Positions 1 through 8,100 of a DNA stretch of 64,000 nucleotides are shown in pieces. Made by a program: the position numbers and the translations under genes. Numbering within the stretch: the stretch's first letter is position 1; every line of letters begins with the position of its first letter. The DNA lies in the NCBI GenBank assembly GCA_910589545.1, contig CAJUSY010000001.1, forward strand, positions 1 through 64,000, read 5' to 3'. The DNA comes from Peptoniphilaceae bacterium (lineage in GTDB: Bacteria > Bacillota > Clostridia > Tissierellales > Peptoniphilaceae). A model generated the notes under the pieces. It saw only the letters and a program-made list of their open reading frames with translations, did not search any database and had not been told where the DNA came from.

Positions 1-271
1 TTTCTTGTTTTAGTTTCTCTCCATTATCTTTGCAAGATTCTAACTTTTCCTTTAATTCATCTATCTTTGATTGGTCTTTTTGTTTCTTTTCATTTAAGTC
101 TTTTATTTGATCTTCTAAATCATTAATATTACTTATAGAACTTTCTATCACTTTTTTACTACCATCTGTATCATCTGCTTTAGCTAGTACATTAGTAGTT
201 GAAGTTGATGTTAAAACTAATAAAAGAGCCATAAAAAAGGCTCTTAATCTTTTCGCGTTAAATTTCTTCAT
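1..271 (-). CDS. Exported coiled-coil protein of the ICE, 3' part outside window
   Basis: Reading leftward from an ATG at 271, preceded by a good AAGGAG ribosome site, the frame stays open to the window edge (about 90 codons). It begins with a basic stretch and a hydrophobic core ending in VLAKA, a likely signal peptide with cleavage near residue 34, and continues as a charged heptad-like region rich in K, E, D, I and L, i.e. a coiled coil. In related elements a DUF4366-type exported protein occupies this position after the DUF4315 gene; I infer the same here but cannot see the diagnostic C-terminal half. Its start overlaps the upstream gene by 14 bases, so translation is probably coupled. 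Confidence 0.7.
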   Translation of the reverse strand, partial: MKKFNAKRLRAFFMALLLVLTSTSTTNVLAKADDTDGSKKVIESSISNINDLEDQIKDLNEKKQKDQSKIDELKEKLESCKDNGEKLKQE

Positions 272-497
272 TATGAATGTTCTCCTTTTCTTTTAATTTT
301 TCTTCTCTTTTTCTATCATTGATTTTCTCCATTAATTCTTCCAAGCTAATATTGTTCCTCCTAAGAGTTACAATTATTTCTTCATTTTCAACTTGTATTT
401 CTTCATCGCAAATTTCCTTGTATTTTGCATTTAAATCTTTCAATTTCTCTTCTATTTTTTTCTTTTTGTTTCTAATACTTATAAGTTTTCTGTTCAC
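258..497 (-). CDS. DUF4315-type small coiled-coil protein
   Basis: This is a 79-residue, highly charged protein (MNRKLISIRNKKKKIEEKL when started at GTG), predicted almost wholly helical, with a central IxVTLRRNNISLEELMEKI stretch. Size, composition and position directly after the NlpC/P60 gene match the DUF4315 proteins of CTn-type elements; their biochemical role is unknown. I chose the GTG at 497 because AGGGAGAT lies just upstream and it begins 15 bases after the previous stop. An ATG at 551 would give 18 more residues but would overlap the upstream gene by 40 bases. Confidence 0.7.
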   Translation of the reverse strand: MNRKLISIRNKKKKIEEKLKDLNAKYKEICDEEIQVENEEIIVTLRRNNISLEELMEKINDRKREEKLKEKENIHNEEI

Positions 498-511
498 ATA
501 ATATCTCCCTT

Positions 512-3091
512 CTATCTTGGTCTTCCAAAACCATAAAAATGTGATTTCCAATATTTTGAATTTATTGATGTGTATTGAATTGGATCTCCTGCGTGAATCA
601 TCATTCCGTTACCTGCGTATATTCCTACATGAGATATTGGAGTTCCACTGTTATATGTTGAGTGGAAAAATATAATATCTCCAGGTTGAGCTTCACTTGG
701 ACTTACTGGATTACAATAGTCTTTGTATATTCTCCATGCAGTTGTTCTTGGCATACTCTTTACACCAGACTTTGTAAATGACCAACATACAAATCCTGAG
801 CAGTCAAAGTTAGATGGTCCACTTGCTCCAAACACATATCTTTTGCCTATATGTTTTTCTGCTTCATTAAATAAGGCTTTGGCAGTAGCTGAATCAAAAG
901 CAAGACCAGGATTTCCAAAGTTTGGATTATCTACTATTTCTCCTAAGTCCCCATTACCTGATCCAAAAACATCACCCATATTCCCCTTAGCTTCAAGAAG
1001 AGCTTCATAATGAACTACATTGTCTGGATAATCTCTAAATATTTCTCTAACAACTTCATCCATTTCTTTTTTCTTTAAAGTTACAATTAACTTTTTATAT
1101 CCGTACTCTTCTTTTTCATAGCTAGTATAAGGATTGCCACGACTATCATATCTAGTTCTTGCTACTGTTCTTGTTCTAATTTCAATTTCTTCCTTAAAAT
1201 CAAGCTTATACATCTCATCGAAAAGCTCTTTTAAAATTCCTTTTACTTCAGATGCTGATTTTACTTCTCCACATCTTGAAGTTATATAGGATAAAAGTTC
1301 ATGGGTATTATGACCAATTTCTCCTTCTTTATTTATAATATATTCGTCATATCCAGGATGACTTGTCTTTACACTTTCGATTTGTGATTGTAGGTCATAC
1401 TCCATTGCTGAAAATTCTTGATTAACTTCACTTAGAACTGTATCTTGTGATAGGTATGTTGTTGTCATTACTGAGTTAACAGAGTTACTTAGTCCACTCA
1501 TACCAACACTTCCACCACCAATCATTATTGATAGCATAAGACCTAGTCCTATTACTAGAAATAGAACCATCTTGCTTTTTCTAACAATCAGCTCTTTAGA
1601 AGCCTTACCTAGACTTAAAATAGCTTTTTTAACTCTATCTACAAGTCTTGTTTCGTGCTTTTTAGCTATCATGCTCTTCATTTGCTTTCTCTGGTAAAAC
1701 TTCTTAAATCTATTTTTCTTTATATAGGCATCTGATTTTTTTAAATCTTCCAAGCCACTTTTAAACTCCAACTTGCTTTTTCTCTTTTTTATTTTCTTAT
1801 CAAGTTTAGATAGCTTTTTTAAGGACTTTTTCTTTTTATCTAGCTTATACTTCCTTATTCCATGCTGGAGTTTAGAGCTTACATTAGCGGCCTTTTCTCC
1901 AGATTCTACACCTGTATTGTCAGATCCTGAACTTAGATAATCTCTCACTAACTCTGAAGACTTAGCTCCAGATAATAAAACCCCAGAAGATAGACTTCCT
2001 TTAGTTTTGTTTTTTAAGATATTATCCTTTAGCTTACTTTTAGACTTTTCAAGCTCTCCAATCTTTTTGTCTGAGATAAAATCTTTAACATCTTGTGCCT
2101 TCTTAGAATCTTTCGTTGTACCTTTCTTAGATTCATTTTTTAAGTCATCGATTTTCTTTCGAGTGAATTTATCACTTTCATAATTTTTTCTTTTGTAGTA
2201 AGTATTCTTTTTATTAACTTTCTTTTGTTCTGAAGGTTTAAGGCTTGTTTCCTTTTCATCTTTTATAAATTCAGACTTATTGTCTTTAATCTCAGAATTA
2301 TCACAAGTTTTTTCTGTATGAACTTGGCTTAGCTTACTCTCTTTATCTATTTCTTTAGAAATTTTTTCCTTATCTCTAAACTTCTTTTCTTGATAAAGCT
2401 TCTGCTTTTGCTTTTTATCGATATTAGTATTACTTTCGTTCTTACTTACTTCATCTTTAACAAGCTTATCTTTTCTATATACTCTCTTGCTTTTCTTTGC
2501 TTCAATAGGTTTATCTTCACTTGTCTGGATTCGCTTAGACTCTTTCTCGTTGATTTTGTCTTGGAATTTATCCTTACTATGGATAAGTTTATCCTCATAA
2601 TTTTTGAGAACTTGTCTTTTACTTGATGGCTTCTTATTGTTTATTGATTGAGCCTTAGCTGAAATATCATCTGTTGTTAATTTATTAGAATTAATATTTC
2701 TACTGTTTTCACTATCAAAATTTACCTTTTTGATATCTACATCTAAATCTTCATCAAGTTTAATGCTTTCATCTGTCCTTATTTCAAGATTAGCTTGTTT
2801 TGTTTCTCCAGCCTTATCCTTATTTTCTAAAACCTCTTTTCTAATTCTTTCCTTGTTTTTAGACTTCTGAAAATCTTTTAGTTTATCTTGTTTTTGATCT
2901 TTAGATAATACATTCTCATGGAAAAGTTTAGATTCTTTTTCTGATATTTTATCTCCGAACCTATCCTTAGTCTTAATTATCTTATTGGTATAATCATCTG
3001 AATGAACAAGTTTACTATCCATATTTTTTTCAGGATCATCCCTATTTCGTATAATTTTCTTTTGAAAATCTTTTTTTAGTTTTTTATCCAT
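512..3091 (-). CDS. Large NlpC/P60 peptidoglycan hydrolase of the conjugation machinery (CD1107-like)
   Basis: The protein has 859 residues. Residues 1 to about 500 are extremely Lys/Glu/Asp/Ser-rich and of low complexity, with at least two copies of a KDKF-type repeat. A single membrane segment (about 505-530, VLFLVIGLGLMLSIMIGG) follows, then a linker. The C-terminal NlpC/P60 domain (about 740-859) has the catalytic cysteine in DCSGF (about 760) and histidines in SHVGIY and MIHAG. The enzyme should face the cell wall and open peptidoglycan for the transfer channel, the role VirB1-like proteins and Tn916 Orf14 play. The large basic N-terminal part would be cytoplasmic; its function is unknown. 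It starts 7 bases after virB4 ends. Confidence 0.85.
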   Translation of the reverse strand: MDKKLKKDFQKKIIRNRDDPEKNMDSKLVHSDDYTNKIIKTKDRFGDKISEKESKLFHENVLSKDQKQDKLKDFQKSKNKERIRKEVLENKDKAGETKQANLEIRTDESIKLDEDLDVDIKKVNFDSENSRNINSNKLTTDDISAKAQSINNKKPSSKRQVLKNYEDKLIHSKDKFQDKINEKESKRIQTSEDKPIEAKKSKRVYRKDKLVKDEVSKNESNTNIDKKQKQKLYQEKKFRDKEKISKEIDKESKLSQVHTEKTCDNSEIKDNKSEFIKDEKETSLKPSEQKKVNKKNTYYKRKNYESDKFTRKKIDDLKNESKKGTTKDSKKAQDVKDFISDKKIGELEKSKSKLKDNILKNKTKGSLSSGVLLSGAKSSELVRDYLSSGSDNTGVESGEKAANVSSKLQHGIRKYKLDKKKKSLKKLSKLDKKIKKRKSKLEFKSGLEDLKKSDAYIKKNRFKKFYQRKQMKSMIAKKHETRLVDRVKKAILSLGKASKELIVRKSKMVLFLVIGLGLMLSIMIGGGSVGMSGLSNSVNSVMTTTYLSQDTVLSEVNQEFSAMEYDLQSQIESVKTSHPGYDEYIINKEGEIGHNTHELLSYITSRCGEVKSASEVKGILKELFDEMYKLDFKEEIEIRTRTVARTRYDSRGNPYTSYEKEEYGYKKLIVTLKKKEMDEVVREIFRDYPDNVVHYEALLEAKGNMGDVFGSGNGDLGEIVDNPNFGNPGLAFDSATAKALFNEAEKHIGKRYVFGASGPSNFDCSGFVCWSFTKSGVKSMPRTTAWRIYKDYCNPVSPSEAQPGDIIFFHSTYNSGTPISHVGIYAGNGMMIHAGDPIQYTSINSKYWKSHFYGFGRPR

Positions 3092-3098
3092 ATCACAC

Positions 3099-5522
3099 CT
3101 ACTTAGTTTCTTCTGGTTTTGTTGTCATTAGCTTATATAACATGGTGTCTTTAGGGAATTTATCTATAAATGGAACAATAGTATTTCCAAAGAATAATAG
3201 TCCCTCACCTGCGTTTGAATTAGTAATATAGTTTAACTGATAAGGCGATATTTTTAATTTCTTAGCAAGAATATCTCTATCTCCAGATGCTTGATTTAAC
3301 ATTAGAACAAAGTCTGTATTATCAAAGATATTTTCAATTTCCTGACTTGTTAAAAGGTCTTTTACGTTTTGAGTTATACCTGTTGGAATACCACCCCATT
3401 TTCTAAATCTTTTCCAGATTTCTACTGAATATGAAGCAGTTTGTGGGTCTTTTAATAAAAGGTGGAACTCATCTATATAATATCTTGTAGACTTGCTCCC
3501 TCTATTTAAGGAAACCTTGTTCCAAACCTGGTCTTGAATTACAAGCATACCTATTTTTTTAAGTTGTGTTCCTAGCTCTTTTATATCAAAACAGAGGAGT
3601 TGCCTATTTAAATCAACATTTGACCTATTATTAAATACATTAAGACTTCCCTTAACATAAATTTCCATTTCTGTTGCGAGCTTCCTACCAACTCCCTCTT
3701 CTTGAGATAGGAGCATATCGTATAAATCTCCTAATATAGGCATATTTTCTGGTTTGGGGTCTTCAAAATATTTTTGATATATCTTTGGTAAGCACCTATC
3801 TATAACAGATTTTTCTGCGGCAGTAAGACCAGATCCTCCTACTACAAGTTCAAGCATAGACATTATGAAGTTTGCCTTATCCTTTAAAGGTGCATCCCCA
3901 TCTCCATAGTTCATATTAATATCTAATGGATTTAGGTAGTCCTTTGACTTTGCCGAAACTTTAATAACTTCTCCATTAAACTGTTTTACAAGGTTTGAAT
4001 ACTCGCCTTCAGGATCACAAATAATTACATCATCATCTGTGACAAGAATTGCATTTGCCATCTCTCTCTTTGCTGAGAAAGATTTACCAGAACCTGGTGT
4101 ACCTAATATTAATCCGTTAGGGTTCTTTAGTTTCTTCCTATCTGCCATAATCAAGTTTTGGCTAAGGGCATTTAATCCATAGTACAAAGAATTTGCCGAA
4201 TCAATAAATAGCTCTTCTGTTGTAAAAGGCATAAATACTGCCGTTGAAGATGAAGTTAAAAATCTTTTTATTTCGACTTGATTAACTCCTAGGGGTAAGG
4301 CAGAAACAAGTCCTTGCTCTTGTTGGTGAGATAATCTTTTTACCTGACAATTATGTCTGTTAGCAATTGATGAGATTTGAGCAATAGTGTTTTCTAACTT
4401 TTGATTAGTCCTAGCAAAATTCATCATTACTATGGTAACTACAAAGAGCCTTTCATCTCTATTTTGTAAGTCAGATAACATGGACTTAACATCAGCTCCA
4501 AAAGTATTTATATCTGATGGAATAATATCCATATCATATCCAGCACGAACTGCTTTCTTTTGTTCTTCAATTTTCATTCTATCCAGGTCTGTGTTTTTTC
4601 TCTTAATAAGTTTAATAGCTTCTGCTTGTTCAACTACATCTATATGAAAAGCTACATAAATATTGTCATCAATATCTAAAAACTCAGATAACATTCTGTC
4701 TGATAACTCACTTGCAAGTATTTGAAAATGGCTTACTGCTCCAATATATTTACCAAATTTAAAATTATTTACCGGTGCAAAATTAAAGATATTAGGAGTT
4801 ATATGTGATTTTGTAGACTCTTTCTTCTTCAAATCCTTATATGAAAAATCAAAGTTTTTGTCTGGATTTAACATATCGTGAACAAGTCTTAACCTTTCTT
4901 CTCCATCAAGGCTTTCTGCTCTTACACCCATAGATTTAAAGTTGGATAAAATATCTACTTCAAGTCTATTTAACTTTGCTCTTGCTTGCTCTAGATTATC
5001 GGCTTCTGTTGTAAAGGTTATATACTTCATCTTTTTAAGTCCGTTATTCCCCTTTGCAAGTTGAAGCTTTAACATCTCCCTAAACTCTTTTCTTACATCG
5101 TCATAGAAGTCTCCCTTATCGGCAATTTTAATTGCATCTTGTAGGTCTTTATTTCTTCCTAATTGATTTACATATGAAAGTTCAATGTGAACACTTGGAT
5201 CAAAAGAATTTAAAAAGTTGGCAAATTGGTTAAAGATTAAATCTCTATCTTCTTCCAATGCCAACTGGTAATTTATATCTTGAAATGAAATTGTCCTTGA
5301 ATAATTTTTTTCATCTAACTGGCAAATGCCCTCTGGTAACATTCTTATATAGGGAATTGTATCTTCAACAGTAAATCTCTTTTTCTCTTTCTTTAAAAGT
5401 ACACTTAGAAGACTATTTGTTGGATCTTTCTTTGTTTTTAGCCTTCTTACTTCCTTTCGGTCTTTTTTTAATTGTTTTTCCCTTAGATTTAAGTCGCTGA
5501 TTTGCTTTTTTCTTTGCTTCAA
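3099..5522 (-). CDS. virB4: VirB4-like type IV secretion ATPase
   Basis: The protein has 807 residues and the usual VirB4/TraE architecture: an N-terminal CagE-type half and a C-terminal RecA-like motor. Walker A is GTPGSGKS (about 474-481) and Walker B is the hydrophobic run ending in DEFHLLL (about 680). VirB4 powers assembly and operation of the conjugation channel at the inner face of the membrane. The start is a TTG at 5522 with a strong AAGGAGG six bases upstream; this places the first 110 bases inside the 3' end of the PrgI gene in another frame. That overlap is seen here directly and is also usual in this element family, so it is not a frameshift. Confidence 0.92.
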   Translation of the reverse strand: MKQRKKQISDLNLREKQLKKDRKEVRRLKTKKDPTNSLLSVLLKKEKKRFTVEDTIPYIRMLPEGICQLDEKNYSRTISFQDINYQLALEEDRDLIFNQFANFLNSFDPSVHIELSYVNQLGRNKDLQDAIKIADKGDFYDDVRKEFREMLKLQLAKGNNGLKKMKYITFTTEADNLEQARAKLNRLEVDILSNFKSMGVRAESLDGEERLRLVHDMLNPDKNFDFSYKDLKKKESTKSHITPNIFNFAPVNNFKFGKYIGAVSHFQILASELSDRMLSEFLDIDDNIYVAFHIDVVEQAEAIKLIKRKNTDLDRMKIEEQKKAVRAGYDMDIIPSDINTFGADVKSMLSDLQNRDERLFVVTIVMMNFARTNQKLENTIAQISSIANRHNCQVKRLSHQQEQGLVSALPLGVNQVEIKRFLTSSSTAVFMPFTTEELFIDSANSLYYGLNALSQNLIMADRKKLKNPNGLILGTPGSGKSFSAKREMANAILVTDDDVIICDPEGEYSNLVKQFNGEVIKVSAKSKDYLNPLDINMNYGDGDAPLKDKANFIMSMLELVVGGSGLTAAEKSVIDRCLPKIYQKYFEDPKPENMPILGDLYDMLLSQEEGVGRKLATEMEIYVKGSLNVFNNRSNVDLNRQLLCFDIKELGTQLKKIGMLVIQDQVWNKVSLNRGSKSTRYYIDEFHLLLKDPQTASYSVEIWKRFRKWGGIPTGITQNVKDLLTSQEIENIFDNTDFVLMLNQASGDRDILAKKLKISPYQLNYITNSNAGEGLLFFGNTIVPFIDKFPKDTMLYKLMTTKPEETK

Positions 5523-5823
5523 TGTATGCCTCCTTTCTTATTCTCTTAGTTGGTTGATAAAACTTATGAAGATAGAAAAATTTAAAATATTTTTCAAAAG
5601 TTAAGGTATCTTTTTCATATAAGGTTATAAAAAAGATTGGCAGGGTTACTATTAGCATTACAATGATAGAAACATCATTAGGTAGATATTTCTTCATAAA
5701 TAAATAGGTTGGTATACCAATTAGTCCTGCCACAGAAAAACCTATAAGTTGTCTTTTGGTTAAGTTAAAGGCAACCTTTGTTTTAATCTTGTCCAAATCT
5801 TTTGGTATTGGTACATATGCCAT
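5413..5823 (-). CDS. PrgI family protein of the conjugation channel
   Basis: The 136-residue protein begins MAYVPIPKDLDKIKTKVAFN, which is the typical PrgI family opening, followed by two hydrophobic segments (about 28-45 and 50-68) and a very basic, Lys-rich tail. In Tn1549/CTn-type elements PrgI lies between the VirB6-like and VirB4-like genes and is thought to be a VirB3-like inner-membrane partner of VirB4. The last 110 bases also encode the start of virB4 in another frame, which probably couples their synthesis. The ribosome site GAGGGAG lies in the two-base gap after the preceding gene and its stop. Confidence 0.88.
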   Translation of the reverse strand: MAYVPIPKDLDKIKTKVAFNLTKRQLIGFSVAGLIGIPTYLFMKKYLPNDVSIIVMLIVTLPIFFITLYEKDTLTFEKYFKFFYLHKFYQPTKRIRKEAYIEAKKKANQRLKSKGKTIKKRPKGSKKAKNKERSNK

Positions 5824-5824
5824 T

Positions 5825-6115
5825 TTAATCTCCCTCTACTTCTTCTTTGGAAAGTTCAAGTATATGGTCATAATTAGATGTTGTTTCCTCTTCCAGGTAG
5901 CTAATTCTTTCTTCTAATTCTTCTTGTTTTTCTTCATTTCTGTCATTGTATTCGCCTTGATACATAACAAATTCATTGTGACATCTTCCGAGTCTATTTA
6001 TTCTCCTCTTTAAGTTTCTAATCTCTTCATTTCTTTTTTTCTCTTTTAAGATTTCATAAGTTCCTCCTAATAAAATTCCAAGTCCCAATAAAGCACAATT
6101 TTTCTTTTTTAACAT
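5825..6115 (-). CDS. Small membrane-anchored coiled-coil protein
   Basis: The 96-residue product has an N-terminal hydrophobic segment (about 7-22, CALLGLGILLGGTYEIL) and then an acidic and basic helical region with a predicted coiled coil. It sits between the VirB6-like and PrgI genes, one base from PrgI, with a strong GGAGG ribosome site, so it is clearly part of the transfer operon. I do not recognise a named family. A role as a small accessory subunit of the membrane complex is an inference from position only. Confidence 0.7.
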   Translation of the reverse strand: MLKKKNCALLGLGILLGGTYEILKEKKRNEEIRNLKRRINRLGRCHNEFVMYQGEYNDRNEEKQEELEERISYLEEETTSNYDHILELSKEEVEGD

Positions 6116-6124
6116 TTATTCCTC

Positions 6125-6988
6125 CTAGTGCGTATTCATAATACTTTTTGCAACTGTTCCACTCTTAAACATCATAAGTCCAAGTAGTAGAGCATATCCT
6201 AATATACTAAACAAGCTTGCGTGAATATCTGTAATCTGTACCGTTCTTATTAAAACGGTGTAGATACCTAAACATACCATCAAAAACAAACCTTGTAGTC
6301 CCAAGGCAAAAAGTCCCTTGATATAATTTGTTCCAATCTGACCACATTCTTTATTTCCCATAGTCGCAAATGGTATGGATGATACTGATGAGTAGACATA
6401 TATTTCAAACATACGCCCATATACTATTAAGGTAATAGTTAAAGATATACATTGAATTGCAATCCTTACAAGGCTTGTTTCAACTAATATCATTAAAAGC
6501 TCACCTATTTCTTTTTCTTTTAATGTATCAACCATTGCAACTATCTGATCTCCTGAAACAGTGGCAGAAGTAGTGATTACCCCTGCCGCTTTGTTTACAA
6601 GATTTTGTGCCACATCAAAGACTGCCATTGAAAATTCAAAGGCATGGCTTGCAAGGTAGACTGCTATAAACATCTTTATAATGTATTTGAAAAACTCAAA
6701 AGTATCTGTATCGTGCATATTATTCTTTTGCATAACCATATTTATGAGTTCAATACATAAAACTGCTGTTATGATAAGACCTGCTATTGGAACGATCACA
6801 TTATCATTAATGTTTTTTATGAAGTTATACACTTCTCCATTCCAACCCATTGGTGTCTTCCCAACATCAGTTGCAATAACTCCTACCTTGTCATTTATAT
6901 CTAAGAACATGGACTCAAGATTTGCTTTGATACCTCCGAGTAGCATATCCTTAAAAAATTCAGTTAGCTTGTCAAAGATACCAAACAT
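6125..6988 (-). CDS. VirB6/TrbL-like polytopic conjugation protein (CD1112-like)
   Basis: The 287-residue protein has an amphipathic N-terminus and about six hydrophobic segments, including ones at about 60-85, 105-125, 165-190 and 225-245. This layout and its position between Maff2 and PrgI match VirB6/TrbL-like proteins, which form the inner-membrane part of the type IV secretion channel. The start at 6988 has AGGAGAAAG upstream. No unusual features were seen. Confidence 0.88.
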   Translation of the reverse strand: MFGIFDKLTEFFKDMLLGGIKANLESMFLDINDKVGVIATDVGKTPMGWNGEVYNFIKNINDNVIVPIAGLIITAVLCIELINMVMQKNNMHDTDTFEFFKYIIKMFIAVYLASHAFEFSMAVFDVAQNLVNKAAGVITTSATVSGDQIVAMVDTLKEKEIGELLMILVETSLVRIAIQCISLTITLIVYGRMFEIYVYSSVSSIPFATMGNKECGQIGTNYIKGLFALGLQGLFLMVCLGIYTVLIRTVQITDIHASLFSILGYALLLGLMMFKSGTVAKSIMNTH

Positions 6989-6998
6989 AGACTTTCTC

Positions 6999-7214
6999 CT
7001 ATTTTAAAGCATTTGCAAGTAGTGGAATTAATTTAATACCGATTAGTACAATTCCCCCACCAGCCATAAGCTGCTTAATACCTTGAGATTTAGCACCAGG
7101 GTTATCATTACCATAACCTTCCATTAAGTTAATAACTCCCCATGCTCCTAAACCTGCACCAATTGCAGTTACAAGTGTCTTTAAAACTCCAACTCCAGCT
7201 GTAAAAAATTCCAT
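6999..7214 (-). CDS. Maff2 family small membrane protein (pilin/VirB2-like position)
   Basis: The 71-residue protein has two hydrophobic segments (about 7-27 and 48-68) separated by a short polar loop NLMEGYGNDNPGAKSQG. This sequence pattern is characteristic of the Maff2 family found next to TrbL/VirB6 in CTn-type elements. Size and topology resemble VirB2 pilins, but a pilin role is an inference. A GAGGAGG ribosome site precedes the start, overlapping the end of ssb, so expression is probably high and coupled. Confidence 0.85.
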   Translation of the reverse strand: MEFFTAGVGVLKTLVTAIGAGLGAWGVINLMEGYGNDNPGAKSQGIKQLMAGGGIVLIGIKLIPLLANALK

Positions 7215-7215
7215 A

Positions 7216-7527
7216 TTATTCCTCCTCGTTTTCTTTCTTATTTTCTATTTTATTTAGTGATTTAACTATAAAGTTCTTGTAGACCTTATCTCCTTTTTTA
7301 TTTTCTTTGAAATATCCAAAGACATGGATTAGATCTCCTTTTTCGAATTCTTTTACAATTTCTACCTTTTCTCCATATACTGAGCAATTTGTATATTCTT
7401 TGCCCTTTCCATATTTTTTAACAAGAGCAAAATTTGCAACTTGAACACTTTCTCCATCTTTTTCAAATTCTGAAAATTCAGCTTCCTTAACTAAATTCGC
7501 ATTAATATTTATCATTTCTCTATCCAT
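7216..7527 (-). CDS. ssb: Single-stranded DNA-binding protein of the ICE
   Basis: The 103-residue protein is an OB-fold single-strand binding protein, with the conserved order NFALVKKYGKGKEYTNCSVYG, a KGDLIHVFGYF strand and a short acidic tail (KKENEEE). Such element-encoded SSBs protect the transferred or replicating strand. It is shorter than chromosomal SSB, so it may be a minimal variant. It lies one base from the Maff2 gene. Upstream are two terminator hairpins and the cargo patch, so it may have its own promoter; none was clear. Confidence 0.8.
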   Translation of the reverse strand: MDREMININANLVKEAEFSEFEKDGESVQVANFALVKKYGKGKEYTNCSVYGEKVEIVKEFEKGDLIHVFGYFKENKKGDKVYKNFIVKSLNKIENKKENEEE

Positions 7528-7560
7528 TAATTTCTTCTCCTTGATTTATAAATTTCAATT

Positions 7561-7594
7561 AAAAAAGCGACTGAACTTTATTTCAATCGCTAAA
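7561..7594 (-). terminator. Intrinsic terminator after the cargo patch
   Basis: On the minus strand, AGCGATTGAA pairs with TTCAGTCGCT across a short loop (one bulged base) and is followed by a run of six T. It lies downstream of the putative immunity gene and 34 bases upstream of ssb. Confidence 0.7.
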
Positions 7595-7665
7595 TGCCTT
7601 ATATATTAAATTGTTTTAAGTGGGACTTCTTATCCTTACCATCTTAACCTCCCAATTTTGAGTAT

Positions 7666-7701
7666 AAAAAAAGACGATAGAGTTTTTAATTTCTATCGCC
7701 T
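7666..7701 (-). terminator. Intrinsic terminator downstream of putative immunity gene
   Basis: On the minus strand, GGCGATAG pairs with CTATCGTC around an AT-rich loop and is followed by seven T. A similar hairpin lies at 15042-15077 and a half-copy at 10092-10114; see findings. Confidence 0.75.
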
Positions 7702-7710
7702 TCAAATATA

Positions 7711-8085
7711 TTATTGAATATTTATTATAGGGAAATCCGATGTTAATACATCTATTATATTATCAACCCCAATAATAATAAAGTGTATTATTTTATCATC
7801 TTCTATATAATCTACTTCTTTTTTTAGTTTATTTATACATTCTGATTCCTCTGAGTAATAAAATGGGTAATAATCGTCTTCTTTTTCTATCCAACAACTA
7901 GGCTTATATGCCTCGGCAGTATTTAAATAAAGGTACACAGTATGATCAAATATTAAATTAACTTTACTATCAAGTTTTTCAGACTGTAAATCAATTTTTA
8001 ATCCTTCAATATTCCATTTTATATCCTCTATATACATATAATCTGCGCTATAATTATTTACTTGGTATTTCTTAAAATTACCCAT
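7711..8085 (-). CDS. Putative immunity protein for the neighbouring toxin
   Basis: The product has about 124 residues, is acidic and aromatic-rich (for example DDYYPFYYSEESEC) and has no membrane segment. It starts 15 bases after the putative toxin gene and ends before a terminator. I do not recognise its family. The immunity call is an inference from gene order: polymorphic toxin genes are normally followed by a small acidic antidote gene. The ATG at 8085 is favoured because AGGGAG lies 7 bases upstream; the ATG at 8091 is too close to it. Confidence 0.5.
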   Translation of the reverse strand: MGNFKKYQVNNYSADYMYIEDIKWNIEGLKIDLQSEKLDSKVNLIFDHTVYLYLNTAEAYKPSCWIEKEDDYYPFYYSEESECINKLKKEVDYIEDDKIIHFIIIGVDNIIDVLTSDFPIINIQ

Positions 8086-8100
8086 AGACATACTCCCTAA

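Noticed and set aside
258..551. ATG at 551 as start of the DUF4315-type gene
   Set aside because: It would overlap the upstream gene by 40 bases and has no ribosome site; GTG at 497 has both good spacing and a site.
5413..5522. Suspected frameshift between PrgI and VirB4
   Set aside because: VirB4 has its own TTG with a strong ribosome site and both frames continue with family-specific sequence, so this is a true gene overlap.
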